Counted from the first letter of the stretch, positions 10,030 to 19,462 are shown. The stretch: 64,000 nt of DNA from CAZSDU01 sp964605775 (GCA_964605775.1 CAZSDU010000001.1:186001-250000), one strand, 5' to 3'. Notes: generated by a model from the letters alone, not told the origin. Made by a program: numbers and translations.

Positions 10030-10537
10030 GGTTAAGTTTTCTGACCAGGTCGATCAGATCAAGCTCACTTCCTTCGGCAAAAGTGGTATGTTGCCAGACA
10101 ATTTCTCCCTTCCCGTTGATCAGGAAAGTATGAGGGATCGGGCCTACACTCATCGCTCGCTTAAAATCACCATTGGGGTCGCGCAGGACGATAAAATCCC
10201 ATGCTTTTCCATTGACGAGGGGTTCAACCTGTTGAGTGGAACGGGCATCATCGCATGAAACCGCGTACAACTTCACGCCGGTCTCCAGTACCCATTCATC
10301 ATAAACATCATTGATGGCAGATAATTCTCTTTTGCAGGGAGAACACCAGGTGGCCCAGAAGCTGATGATGATGGGTTTCCCGTCATTGGTAATATTTTCA
10401 GTCTTAAAAGGATCTCCTTTAATGTCCTTAATGGTTACATTGGGGATGACTTTATTTTTCAGCGGATTGATATTTCCCTGGGAAAAGCTTTTCAAACTGA
10501 GAACCATCAATACAGTAATCCAACAAAGTTGTTTCAT
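10010..10537 (-). CDS. TlpA/ResA-like thioredoxin-family protein
   Basis: A 175-residue protein with an N-terminal signal peptide (1-20, ending SLKSFSQ) and a thioredoxin-fold domain carrying the active site WATWCSPC (Cys65/Cys68), the cis-proline loop at GPIPHTFLI and a final FAEGSELDLIDLV helix. Such AhpC/TSA-Redoxin family proteins act in the periplasm as disulfide reductases or resolve oxidised partners. It is the promoter-proximal gene of an operon with DUF6029 (20-bp overlap) and the Omp28-like CxxC lipoprotein, its likely redox partner. A recognisable promoter lies just upstream. Whether the protein is soluble or membrane-tethered is not clear from the leader. Confidence 0.88.
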   Translation of the reverse strand: MKQLCWITVLMVLSLKSFSQGNINPLKNKVIPNVTIKDIKGDPFKTENITNDGKPIIISFWATWCSPCKRELSAINDVYDEWVLETGVKLYAVSCDDARSTQQVEPLVNGKAWDFIVLRDPNGDFKRAMSVGPIPHTFLINGKGEIVWQHTTFAEGSELDLIDLVRKLNRGEEIK

Positions 10538-10561
10538 TATCTTGTTAAGTAAAAAACCTTA

Positions 10562-10594
10562 CAAAAATAAAAATTCAGGAGATATAAACCTCAA
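10562..10594 (-). promoter_or_regulatory. Promoter TTG-N22-TATTTTTG for the TlpA operon
   Basis: On the minus strand TATTTTTG (10562-10569) matches TAnnTTTG, with a TTG -33 element at 10592-10594 and 22 bp between them. The start codon at 10537 is 24 bp downstream of the -7 element. The -33 element falls inside the 3' end of manA. Confidence 0.6.
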
Positions 10595-11555
10595 GAATAC
10601 GGCAATTTGGATTGGGTATAAGTAAGAAATCTTCTAGCATCGCAGGAATCAGCATGGTTTCTCCAGCCTGAAGTTTAATTTTTTCGGACTGCCACCTAAC
10701 TTCCATGCTGCCTTCCACACAAACATACAGGACAAAGGAATCCAGCCAGGTGTATTTCTTTTCCACAAGCTGATTAAAATCGAGTAGGTTAGTGGTAAAA
10801 TAAGGCGAATCCACCAGGTTCACTGCCTTGTTTTTGGTATCGGGATAATGGCTTCGATAACCCTCAGGGAGATGAAAATCAATGGCATCAAGGGCCAGAT
10901 CTGTATGCAATTCCCTGGCTATTCCGTTTCCATCAACCCTGTCCCAGTCATAGATACGGTAAGTCGTATCTGCAGTTTGCTGAATTTCCGCCAGTAATAT
11001 TCCGGGACCAAGCGCATGAATACGCCCGGCAGGGATATAAAAGACATCCCCGGCCAAGACTTTTTCTTCATTAAGGATCTCACTAAGCCGGTTTTTGTTA
11101 AAGAAATCAAGGTATTGTTCGCGGTTTATCTCCCGGTTGAATCCAGTATAGAGCTTAGCCCCTGGTTCGGTATCCAGGATGTACCACATTTCAGATTTCC
11201 CATTTTTCAGTTTTCGCTTGGCAGCCAACAGGTCATCAGGATGTACCTGAATGGATAAATAATCATTGGCGTCAATGAATTTAACCAGAATAGGAAACTC
11301 ATTCTGAAATTTTGCAAAAACCTTCTCTCCCACGAGATCATCCATGAACACTTCGACCAGTTCATTGAGTGTATTGCCTTTAAGGAAACCATTGCTGATC
11401 CTCGTCTGTGAACCCGGAACCCCAGATAATACCCAGGCTTCACCACAATTTGGCAGGGGAGAATAGTCCAGCCCCAGCCTTGTCCTGATCTTTTCTCCGC
11501 CCCAAATTTTTTCTTTGAAAACAGGGTGGAATTTCATGGGATATAAGTTATTCAT
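10575..11555 (-). CDS. manA: Type I mannose-6-phosphate isomerase
   Basis: A 326-residue cytosolic zinc enzyme interconverting fructose-6-phosphate and mannose-6-phosphate, feeding GDP-sugar and glycan synthesis. Key blocks are present: KIWGGEKI near the N-terminus, the metal-binding IQVHPDD, the GKSEMWYIL glutamate, and PAGRIHALGPG with its zinc histidine. Length and layout match the short bacterial cupin-type isomerases rather than the longer eukaryotic form. The ATG at 11555 gives MNNLYPMKF; Met7 at 11537 is an equally possible start. It precedes the TlpA operon on the same strand but with a promoter between them. The window also holds an alpha-mannosidase, though far away. Confidence 0.92.
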   Translation of the reverse strand: MNNLYPMKFHPVFKEKIWGGEKIRTRLGLDYSPLPNCGEAWVLSGVPGSQTRISNGFLKGNTLNELVEVFMDDLVGEKVFAKFQNEFPILVKFIDANDYLSIQVHPDDLLAAKRKLKNGKSEMWYILDTEPGAKLYTGFNREINREQYLDFFNKNRLSEILNEEKVLAGDVFYIPAGRIHALGPGILLAEIQQTADTTYRIYDWDRVDGNGIARELHTDLALDAIDFHLPEGYRSHYPDTKNKAVNLVDSPYFTTNLLDFNQLVEKKYTWLDSFVLYVCVEGSMEVRWQSEKIKLQAGETMLIPAMLEDFLLIPNPNCRILEVYIS

Positions 11556-11565
11556 CAGAAAAAAA

Positions 11566-11594
11566 TTTGCGCTTGAAGAATCTGATTAAATTTG
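11566..11594 (+). promoter_or_regulatory. Putative promoter TTTG-N17-TAAATTTG for the LOG/kinase pair
   Basis: TAAATTTG (11587-11594) fits TAnnTTTG exactly and a TTTG at 11566-11569 lies 17 bp upstream, at the short end of the accepted spacing. The ATG at 11629 follows 34 bp later. The site lies in the divergent gap with manA. Confidence 0.5.
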
Positions 11595-11628
11595 AGCATC
11601 GATAGTCAAACAAAAATAGTAAATTTCA

Positions 11629-12222
11629 ATGATCAAGACCATTTGTGTTTTTTGTGGTTCAAGTACAGGATCAAACCCGGTATATGGTGAAGCGGCATTG
11701 AAGTTGGCTCGTTTTCTAATCAGCGAAAAGATCAGGCTGGTCTATGGAGGAGCCAATGTCGGGCTGATGCGCATCTTGGCTGACACCATGCTTGCTTCAG
11801 GCGGAAGTGTCATCGGAGTCATGCCCAAGTCCCTGGTGGAAAAGGAAGTCGCTCATGGCGGACTTTCAGAAATGCATATTGTCAGTGGGATGCAGGAACG
11901 GAAAGCCCTGATGGCCGATCTTTCGGATGCCTTCATAGCCCTTCCGGGTGCCTTTGGAACCCTCGATGAGCTTTTTGAGGTACTTACCTGGAATCAGCTT
12001 GGCATTCTCCACAAGCCTGTGGGCCTGCTGAATATCCATGGCTTTTTCAACTCCCTGACGGCTTTACTGGATCATGCTGTAAATGAAAAATTTCTGAGAC
12101 CTGAACATCGGGGTCTGCTGATTATGGAAGAAAATGAAAGGCTTCTATTGGAACGATTGAATCAATATAAGCCGGTCACGGCTGAAAAATGGATAGAGCA
12201 ACTGAAAATAGGAAAGATTTAA
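11629..12222 (+). CDS. LOG-family (TIGR00730) nucleotide phosphoribohydrolase-like protein
   Basis: A 197-residue Rossmann-like protein of the 'lonely guy' family, which cleaves nucleoside 5'-monophosphates (in plants, cytokinin riboside monophosphates) to base and ribose-5-phosphate. Family blocks are clear: FCGSSTGSNP at the N-terminus, LVYGGANVGLM, the RK of MQERKALM, and a catalytic PGGxGTxxE-type motif. The last reads PGAFGTLDE, with alanine for the second glycine, and retains the glutamate. It is followed after 10 bp by a P-loop nucleotide kinase, suggesting shared nucleotide salvage or clean-up. In bacteria the physiological substrate is usually purine or pyrimidine monophosphate; a hormone role is not implied. 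Confidence 0.88.
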   Translation: MIKTICVFCGSSTGSNPVYGEAALKLARFLISEKIRLVYGGANVGLMRILADTMLASGGSVIGVMPKSLVEKEVAHGGLSEMHIVSGMQERKALMADLSDAFIALPGAFGTLDELFEVLTWNQLGILHKPVGLLNIHGFFNSLTALLDHAVNEKFLRPEHRGLLIMEENERLLLERLNQYKPVTAEKWIEQLKIGKI

Positions 12223-12232
12223 TGCTTATTAT

Positions 12233-12790
12233 ATGATCATCATTGGAATTACAGGAACACTGGGGGCTGGCAAAGGAACCATTGTGGAATACCTGAAAGA
12301 AAAAAAAGGATATGATCATTATTCCGTACGGAAATACCTGCTGGAAGAAATCTGCCGGAGAGGACTCCCTGAAAACCGCGACAGCATGGTACTTGTTGCC
12401 AACGATTTACGGAGTAAGCATGGCGCTTCCTTTATCACTGACCAGTTGTATATCGAAGCTGCAGAAAAAGGCAAGAACTGTATCATCGAAAGCATACGAA
12501 CGCCGGGGGAGATTTTTTCTTTAAGGGGAAAAACCAATTTTTTTCTTTTTGCCGTGGATGCAAAACCAGAAATCCGTTATCAGAGAATACGCCAAAGGCA
12601 ATCTGAAACCGATGAAATTTCTTATGCCACTTTCCTCGAGAATGAACAGCGGGAAATGAATACAAACGACCCCAACAAACAAAATCTATCAGCATGTATC
12701 AGGCTCTCTGATTTTGTCTTCCGCAATGATGAAAAAAAAGAGGACCTTTTCCTCGCAGTGGAAAAGGTCCTCTATGAAATAATAATCTGA
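12233..12790 (+). CDS. Small P-loop kinase of the AAA_17/AAA_18 nucleotide-kinase type
   Basis: A 185-residue protein starting with a Walker A loop GTLGAGKGT (about residues 8-16), an adenylate/dephospho-CoA kinase-like core (DHYSVRKYLLEEI, a lid-like IRQRQSETDEIS segment) and an acidic C-terminus. Such proteins phosphorylate nucleotides or related small molecules; the substrate is not evident. It follows the LOG gene by 10 bp. Its last 20 codons contain a 14-bp inverted repeat that looks like the terminator of the convergent T9SS gene, so the C-terminal sequence is constrained by two functions. The stop lies 2 bp from the stop of the convergent gene. Confidence 0.8.
   Translation: MIIIGITGTLGAGKGTIVEYLKEKKGYDHYSVRKYLLEEICRRGLPENRDSMVLVANDLRSKHGASFITDQLYIEAAEKGKNCIIESIRTPGEIFSLRGKTNFFLFAVDAKPEIRYQRIRQRQSETDEISYATFLENEQREMNTNDPNKQNLSACIRLSDFVFRNDEKKEDLFLAVEKVLYEIII
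12732..12773 (-). terminator. Rho-independent terminator of the 12793-16776 gene, inside the convergent kinase ORF
   Basis: A perfect 14-bp inverted repeat pairs 12739-12752 with 12760-12773 around a 7-base loop (12753-12759). Eight A residues at 12732-12739 become a U-run after the hairpin on the minus strand, so the signal is directional for the large T9SS gene that stops at 12793. No T-run follows it on the plus strand. Confidence 0.85.
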
Positions 12791-12792
12791 AT

Positions 12793-15700
12793 TTACTTCG
12801 AAATAACGAGTTTTCTGCTTAGTATACTGTTTCCCGTTTTAATTTTGATCATATAGGCTCCCTGGGGTGAGGAAGAAAGATCAAATTCATATTCCTTCTC
12901 CCCTTGATTCATTTTGGAAGCGACTGTTTTTCCTGTATAATCCACGACGCTAATTTCCATGATTTGTTTCCATCCCTGATCAATCACCACCCGGAACACT
13001 CCCCTGGCAGGATTGGGGTAAATCCTGATCCCGTCTTCCGTCAGTTCTTCCAGGGATACCAATGGCGCCTGGGTAACAGTAACCGTTACGGGTGATAATC
13101 CGTTTACAGATACCTGAATATGCGCAATGCGTTGAATATTCGATGGATTAGCCGTATAATTGGCCACCAGGGTTCCGCTTCCGCTTCCCGATGACGTCAC
13201 TGTACACCATGGAGCATCGCTGATGGCAGACCATACCGTATTGGAAGTTACGGAGAAATTGGTTGTTCCAGCGCTGAAAGGCACATCCTGATTCGATGGT
13301 TGTACGGCCAGTGTGGGAGCTGCCCCTGATTGGGTAACAGTCACGTTAACAGGAGAAATTCCTGAAACTGTTACCGTCAGGATGGCTGTTCTTGTCGCCG
13401 TAGTAGTATTTTCTTCATATACAGCATCAATTACTCCATTGCCGGTACCAGAGGCTGTGGGAACGCACCAGGAAGCATTGCTGGTCACCGTCCAGTTTGT
13501 ATTTGAGCTCACATTAAAAGTGGTAAAGCCAGCCGAAGCTGAAACATCCTGATTCGAAGGCTGTACAGTCAGGGTTGGCAGCGCCCCTTCCTGGGTAACA
13601 GTAACCGATTGGGATAAACCGCTTACGGTTACGGTCAGGGTTGCTACACGCGGATCAAAGGAAGTATTTTCAGTATAATTGGCAAGGATAGTGCCATTTC
13701 CGGAACCTGTCAGTGTCGGCGTACACCAGGCAGCATTACTGCTGACTGTCCAATCCGCGTTCGAACTAACGGTGAAGTCCGTCGATCCGGCCGGGGCAGT
13801 TACATTCTGGTTCTGAGGTGTAACGGAAAGCGTTGGCGCTGCTCCTTCCTGCGTAACAGTTACAGTTTGGTTGGGAGCACCGGATGCCGATATGGTAATG
13901 GTGGCTACCCTGGAGCTTATGGAAGTATTCTCCGCATAGGTGGCAACAATGGTTCCATTTCCGGTACCTGATGGTGTAACGGTACACCATGAAGTGGAAT
14001 TGCTAACCGCAGTCCAGGCGATCGGACAAATCACTGAAAAATTTGTCGTTCCTGCCGGAGGAGTAACATTTTGATTGGAAGGAGAAACCGATAAAGTCAC
14101 CCCTGGCGTTCCCGTAATCTGGATATCATCAATACATACCCCGTATCCATACTTTGCATTCCCTTCAAAGGCAATCTGAAATTCTGCAGATAACGAAGTC
14201 AGTGCAAGGGTTTTCTGGGTCCAGGCTGTGACAGATGTATTATAGGTGCTGAGCAGGTTCCAGGAACCGCTGCTACTTGTTCGGTAATACACTTTCAGCT
14301 CATCCTGATCCCCCGACCATGCCTGCATATAGATCCAGAAACTAAGTTGAACATTGGTGTAACCGGTAAGATCAAAAACCGGGGTGATCAATTTATTCAG
14401 ATTGGCAGAAGAGGAATTATCTTTCAGACAGGCATTTTTCAATCCTGTATGGGCATTGGCCGGGTTGGACCCCCCGTTGCCCTTGATGAACTGCCAGGCG
14501 GGATTCGAATTTTCCTCACTCCAGCAATTGGGACGTGCACTGCTCGATTCAAAACCCTCATTAAAAGGAAGTGCCGTAATTATTCCACAGGAGGTTGTAA
14601 ACTGGAGATCTTCTCCGTAAAAGGTTCCATTTCCGTTAGTGGCATAAGCCCTGATGTGATAGGTGGTCGTTGGAGCCAAACCCGTAAGCGAACTCACAAA
14701 TGATCCCAATCCTGCACCATCTGTAGTGTGATTACCGCTGACCGTTGGATTTGCTGTTGTACTCCAGCATGTTCCTCTTGCTGATACGGAAGAACCTCCA
14801 TCCGTAATAACATTTCCTCCTGCGGTAGCAGTAGTGGCCGTGATGTTGCTGGCAGCGGTGGTTGTCACTGCAGCCGCACCCGGAGTAAAGGTCATATCAC
14901 TTCCGTTTGACGTTCCATCGCTGTTCTCTCCGACCAGGCGGTAATGGTAAGTAATCCCAGAAGTAAGAGCGGAAATGGAAGCATTGACAACAACATTGCT
15001 GTTGCCTGCGCCGGCTGAAAGAACAGCAGTATTTAAGCCATAGCTGGTTGATGTCCCATATTCAAAATGATAAGTGCTGGCTAATCCATTCGGGTTTATG
15101 GTTCCGTTAAGAACGGCAGAGTTTGAGGTAACTGAAGTCGCATCCTGGGTAATCACGGTGGGGGTGTTGGCAAATTTAAACGAAGCGATCCTGGTTCTCC
15201 AACTGGTGGAGCCTGTGGTTTGTATGTATTCTGTGGTAAACCAGAACGTCTGGTCATCACTCGGATCCACCGACATCATACTGTAATCACCCCAACGGGC
15301 GTAGGAACCTGTCTGACTGCCTGACCCGGCTATGATGGATTGTTCTGCAACCGTCATCTGTCCCAACGGATCACTGGCACGACGTCCGGTATAACGAATG
15401 CTCGGATAAACGGAAGTGCTTGCAGAAACAGAATAACCCAAGGCAATGTCTCCATTGGCATTCATGGCAACACTACCGACCCAGCGGTGACTGGCATCCG
15501 GAGAATAGGTTCCCTGTTGATGAATCGTCCAGGAACTTCCGGTATTCCGCAACTCATACCAACGGATACCTGCATGTCCGGTGCCATCTACATCAACGGT
15601 ATGGTTAGTCACCATTGAACGGTGACTGCCAAAATTCCGGTATTGTAGCCGGTACATCAAACGGTCGGAAAGAGATTCCAGTTTGATTGTTGTACCCGGT

Positions 15701-16776
15701 TGTGGGATACATCTCCCGCGTGTGGCAGTACAAATCTCTGAATCAAAGGGTGCCGTTATCAGACTAGCGGTTTCCGTAAATGTGGAGTTTGCGGTAGTTG
15801 TCCAATCCACATGGAAAGACCAAATTTTCAGGTAATCATTGGTGGTGGATGACCAGTCGTCGAAGAAAGTAAAATAATTGGGTTCATTGGCCTGTGGAGA
15901 GGTAGTCCCGTCCCAATCGGAAGGCAGCATATTGGAAGGATTACTGCTTGCTCCCAGATCAAAATAAACCATCTGGGCTGTTACATCTCCGGTCAGCATT
16001 TTGGAACGCTGAAGGGCACAGGCTCCTACACCGCCCCAGTACGACTGATTCACAAATTGATTAAACGACAGGTAATAACCATCAGGCCAGACTCCGAATT
16101 TCGGATAATCCGGCATTTTATTTCCGAATTCAAACACATAGCGATACCAGGCCCCGGTAGGATCCGAAGTTTGAGAAATGGCCACCAACTCGGCATTTTG
16201 TGAAGTGGAGGGTAAAGAAAATTCTGAGATAATCCACCGCTGGGCGGCCTGGTCATAAAGTACCACGGGATCACCGTCATTGGTACCATTATAAGGGGCC
16301 GGAATTCCCGACCAGATACTGCTTAATAAAGCCGGGCCGAAAAGAACAGCGCCTGTTTTGGAATAAATGGCAAAATTACAGTTTACGACCTGTATGTACT
16401 TGTCAGGTCCAACGTCTCCCTGGGTATCGGGAGGATAATATCCTAAAATATTGTCCATACCTTCAAAATTCTGAATGGGCGCAAGCGGAAGAAAAGTCCC
16501 ATCCTGTTTCTGCCAAACCGGATCTTCAGGAAGATTGAATGGAGGAGTAATAAAATGATTGAATTCCTTCATGCCGATTTTATTTTTAATTTCTTTCTCC
16601 GGGGCATTTTCATCCCTGACCACGGGGATCAGTTTCATGTCTCGGAGAGGTGGGGTGACATCGGCATAAACAGCCTGGACAACTTTTGTTGGATGGAATA
16701 CTGTCTGCTGGGCCAACAGCGTGAGTGAAATGGAGACAAAAAGGAGTGTCAGAATAGTCAGAAGGCTTTTTTTCAT
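12793..16776 (-). CDS. Giant T9SS-secreted modular protein with four BACON domains
   Basis: A 1327-residue secreted protein. Order of parts: signal peptide (1-22), a conserved N-terminal region (about 75-530, with QGDVGPDKYIQVVNC and YPKFGVWPDGYYLS blocks), two fibronectin-III-like modules (about 545-735, one with GLASTYHFEYGTS), a choice-of-anchor-J/MAM-like module (about 740-890, ending GVCIDDI), four consecutive BACON repeats (about 895-1245, each with an NVTxPAG-like start and a W(C/T)xxT core), and a type A T9SS sorting domain (IYPNPARGVF, ending SRKLVISK). BACON domains are linked to carbohydrate or mucin binding, so an adhesive or glycan-binding surface role is likely but inferred. It starts 1 bp after the M6 protease gene ends and is probably the last gene of that operon. 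Confidence 0.85.
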   Translation of the reverse strand: MKKSLLTILTLLFVSISLTLLAQQTVFHPTKVVQAVYADVTPPLRDMKLIPVVRDENAPEKEIKNKIGMKEFNHFITPPFNLPEDPVWQKQDGTFLPLAPIQNFEGMDNILGYYPPDTQGDVGPDKYIQVVNCNFAIYSKTGAVLFGPALLSSIWSGIPAPYNGTNDGDPVVLYDQAAQRWIISEFSLPSTSQNAELVAISQTSDPTGAWYRYVFEFGNKMPDYPKFGVWPDGYYLSFNQFVNQSYWGGVGACALQRSKMLTGDVTAQMVYFDLGASSNPSNMLPSDWDGTTSPQANEPNYFTFFDDWSSTTNDYLKIWSFHVDWTTTANSTFTETASLITAPFDSEICTATRGRCIPQPGTTIKLESLSDRLMYRLQYRNFGSHRSMVTNHTVDVDGTGHAGIRWYELRNTGSSWTIHQQGTYSPDASHRWVGSVAMNANGDIALGYSVSASTSVYPSIRYTGRRASDPLGQMTVAEQSIIAGSGSQTGSYARWGDYSMMSVDPSDDQTFWFTTEYIQTTGSTSWRTRIASFKFANTPTVITQDATSVTSNSAVLNGTINPNGLASTYHFEYGTSTSYGLNTAVLSAGAGNSNVVVNASISALTSGITYHYRLVGENSDGTSNGSDMTFTPGAAAVTTTAASNITATTATAGGNVITDGGSSVSARGTCWSTTANPTVSGNHTTDGAGLGSFVSSLTGLAPTTTYHIRAYATNGNGTFYGEDLQFTTSCGIITALPFNEGFESSSARPNCWSEENSNPAWQFIKGNGGSNPANAHTGLKNACLKDNSSSANLNKLITPVFDLTGYTNVQLSFWIYMQAWSGDQDELKVYYRTSSSGSWNLLSTYNTSVTAWTQKTLALTSLSAEFQIAFEGNAKYGYGVCIDDIQITGTPGVTLSVSPSNQNVTPPAGTTNFSVICPIAWTAVSNSTSWCTVTPSGTGNGTIVATYAENTSISSRVATITISASGAPNQTVTVTQEGAAPTLSVTPQNQNVTAPAGSTDFTVSSNADWTVSSNAAWCTPTLTGSGNGTILANYTENTSFDPRVATLTVTVSGLSQSVTVTQEGALPTLTVQPSNQDVSASAGFTTFNVSSNTNWTVTSNASWCVPTASGTGNGVIDAVYEENTTTATRTAILTVTVSGISPVNVTVTQSGAAPTLAVQPSNQDVPFSAGTTNFSVTSNTVWSAISDAPWCTVTSSGSGSGTLVANYTANPSNIQRIAHIQVSVNGLSPVTVTVTQAPLVSLEELTEDGIRIYPNPARGVFRVVIDQGWKQIMEISVVDYTGKTVASKMNQGEKEYEFDLSSSPQGAYMIKIKTGNSILSRKLVISK

Positions 16777-16777
16777 A

Positions 16778-19462
16778 TTATTTTCGGATTATTCCCAGTT
16801 TTTGGGTGTGATTACTATTTTCAGTTTTTATTTTTAGAATATAAGTGCCGGATTTAAAATCAGAAATATCCAGGTTGAACTGCCTTTCTCCACTGATCTC
16901 TTTTTTTAGTAAACACCTCCCGTTCATATCCTGAACTTCAAGTTTTCCTTGCTGATTGTCTGATGGAGGAAGTTCTACCATAAAAATTCCGTTTCCGGGA
17001 TTGGGAAATACCTTCATCCCATCCCGAGTCCGTTCATCCAGATGTGCCGTTGTCCGGTCCTGAACCAGGATATCATCAATACACACCCCATAACCATTTC
17101 TGGCATTTCCTTCGAAAGCAAACTGGAAATGATCAGAAATTTCCGGGAAAAGTAAGGTAATCTCAGTCCATTCCGTATAGGGTTGACTGAATTCCTGCAG
17201 CCTGACCCATGAGGAGGCGGAATTCAAGCGGTAAAAAACAGTGAGCCTGTCCTGTTTGCTCCCCCATTTAGCCATATAAAGCCAGAATTTCAGCTGGGTT
17301 TCAGGATAGGATAACAGATTAAATACCGGGCTGATGAGCATGGTTTTATTTTCATTGATCGTGCCATCTTTCAGACAGGCATTGCGATAACCGGAATGCG
17401 CATAGGCAGGGTGCCCGGACCCGGCTCCTGTACCATTGCCTTCAACATATTGCCAGGCCGGATGAGGCGGACCTTCCGTCCAGCATGCCGGACGGTCGGG
17501 ATTTGTCTCAAAATCCTCTGAAAAAGGAAGTGTGGCTATCGTCTGACACCAGGTAACCGCATCGGATATTACGCCGGACGAATACGCATTTCCGGTCAGC
17601 ACAGAAAAAGCTTTATAATAATAATGAGTGCCTGTCTGCAATCCACTATGGCTGAAAAGCGTATTTGTCCCTTGAAAGATCACAGTGCCTCCGCCAGCGA
17701 TGGAGGTGCCTTCAGCATAAATAGTTCCATCCACAGGGATGCCAAAAACGCCATCGGGACTGAAGGCAACCATGACCGGATCCCCATCCGGGTTTAGATT
17801 CCAGCCAAGGTCGATTTGAGTGAAATTGGCCGGGCTGGCCGAAAAATTCACAGGGTCATCGGGCATGGCACAAGCCATAAAACACATTGTTATCTCCTGG
17901 CTGACCGTGTTTTCGGTGATTTCTAGCAAAGGTTTTCCGGTATTGCTCCCTGCCCAGGACTTTGAATCCGGAAACGACAAGTCAGTAAAACTATTCTTCC
18001 CTGTAAAACCGGGAAATGGACAACCCCCGGTATTAATCTGGGAGAAGGCAGCCGGACTAATTCCGTTAGCTGTGGTAGAACTCGCTGCCACAGGAAACAT
18101 TCCCTGGTGCTCGGTTGTATTAATGTTATTGGAAGAAAAATGGCTCGAAAGAAAATTGCCGTCCACATGATAAATGATCAGGCCATGGCCAGGGATGCCT
18201 TCATCGAAACCTGTTTGCTGTCGATTTTCACAAAGAAAATATTCATTATCCGAAGTTGTATTGTACCTGATCACGTCAGGAAACAATTGTGCATTTCTCA
18301 AGGTTATATAACCCTGTCCTGAAAGGACCTGGGGATTTGTCCAGTTGAAAAAATGCTTGATCCAGGCATTCGGGTGGGCGGGTTTTGAACCGCTGTTTCC
18401 ATTCCATGAACCTCCTGCCATCAGATCCCAATTACCTGTGCCATTATATTGCCCTCCCGTTTCATAATCCGTATCATAAAAATCAGGGGCTCCAAGGTTA
18501 TGCCCGAATTCGTGACACATCACACCGATGGTACCCATGCTGCCACCGTTTTTTTCAGGCATGGTCGTATAAGCATCCACCAATACTCCGTCAAATGTAC
18601 ATTGTGCCGGAGAAAATCCTGCTCCCGAAAGCGACCAGGAATGCGACCAGATATCCGTGGGATTGCCTGACTCCTCCTGTCCGCGACCCTGATGAATAAT
18701 GGCAACACCATCTACCACACCATCGCCGTCATTATCATAATCCGCATAATTTACACCCGCCTGGTTCTCAGCCGCCACCACAGCATCGTGAGCAAATTCT
18801 CCCCATTTTGCATTGGGCCCATAATAATCATGGGGTTGAGGGAGTGTCACCCATGTCGTCACCATCGTAGTCACTGAAAGGGAACCATAAGAAACTTCCA
18901 GATAATAATCTTTAAAACTTCCGCTACCATTATAATTCACCTGGTTCATGTAATTCAGGAAATGGTTCTGGGTAAAGGTCGTGGAGGTGTTGGAAAAATT
19001 GGCTAGTATCATTAGCAATATCCTCTCTCCTGTAGTCGGAAAACCACCCATTGTGGTCGCTTTAGGCGATCTGCCGGAGACCAGCAACTGCTTCATCTCT
19101 TCCAATTGTAACGGACTGAAGAACAATCCCGGCCGGATATTTTCAAGGAAAGCAATTTCCCGGGCATTACGATGGGGTATTTGATGTGCCTGAATACCGG
19201 AAAAACCCAAATTGCCATCCTTCATCAGTATGGCATATTCATAAGCGCCATTGGCGTTTGATAACAGGGTATAACCATCAGTAGTTGTCGCCCAGTGAAT
19301 GAATTCATCCCCATGAAGAAAAATCGTAAGTGAAGAGCCGTCCGGCTGGAGATATTCAACAGGGGCAGGATTGGCCGTGACGGCAACTAACTCTTTAAAA
19401 AAGCTTAAAACCAATAACGTTGTAAGCAATGCCGCCACAACATGATTCCATTTTAAATTCAT
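16778..19462 (-). CDS. M6-family (immune inhibitor A-like) metalloprotease with T9SS sorting domain
   Basis: An 894-residue secreted zinc protease. After a leader (hydrophobic segment about 9-28) comes an M6 domain (about 140-420) with the zinc motif HEFGHNLGAPD: His317, Glu318, His321, then the Asp typical of M6. A beta-rich region (about 545-640) is followed by the same choice-of-anchor-J module (about 645-800, ending GVCIDDI) found in both neighbouring genes, and by a type A T9SS domain (VFPNPGNGIF, ending QKLGIIRK). The coding sequence is separated by 1 bp from the downstream BACON protein and by 73 bp from the upstream paralogue. Related proteases cleave host or environmental proteins; the substrate here is unknown. 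Confidence 0.88.
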   Translation of the reverse strand: MNLKWNHVVAALLTTLLVLSFFKELVAVTANPAPVEYLQPDGSSLTIFLHGDEFIHWATTTDGYTLLSNANGAYEYAILMKDGNLGFSGIQAHQIPHRNAREIAFLENIRPGLFFSPLQLEEMKQLLVSGRSPKATTMGGFPTTGERILLMILANFSNTSTTFTQNHFLNYMNQVNYNGSGSFKDYYLEVSYGSLSVTTMVTTWVTLPQPHDYYGPNAKWGEFAHDAVVAAENQAGVNYADYDNDGDGVVDGVAIIHQGRGQEESGNPTDIWSHSWSLSGAGFSPAQCTFDGVLVDAYTTMPEKNGGSMGTIGVMCHEFGHNLGAPDFYDTDYETGGQYNGTGNWDLMAGGSWNGNSGSKPAHPNAWIKHFFNWTNPQVLSGQGYITLRNAQLFPDVIRYNTTSDNEYFLCENRQQTGFDEGIPGHGLIIYHVDGNFLSSHFSSNNINTTEHQGMFPVAASSTTANGISPAAFSQINTGGCPFPGFTGKNSFTDLSFPDSKSWAGSNTGKPLLEITENTVSQEITMCFMACAMPDDPVNFSASPANFTQIDLGWNLNPDGDPVMVAFSPDGVFGIPVDGTIYAEGTSIAGGGTVIFQGTNTLFSHSGLQTGTHYYYKAFSVLTGNAYSSGVISDAVTWCQTIATLPFSEDFETNPDRPACWTEGPPHPAWQYVEGNGTGAGSGHPAYAHSGYRNACLKDGTINENKTMLISPVFNLLSYPETQLKFWLYMAKWGSKQDRLTVFYRLNSASSWVRLQEFSQPYTEWTEITLLFPEISDHFQFAFEGNARNGYGVCIDDILVQDRTTAHLDERTRDGMKVFPNPGNGIFMVELPPSDNQQGKLEVQDMNGRCLLKKEISGERQFNLDISDFKSGTYILKIKTENSNHTQKLGIIRK

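Noticed and set aside
13080..14110. Repeated sequence resembling a repeat array
   Set aside because: The periodicity of about 260 bp is that of the four encoded BACON domains; there are no short identical repeats with spacers as in CRISPR.
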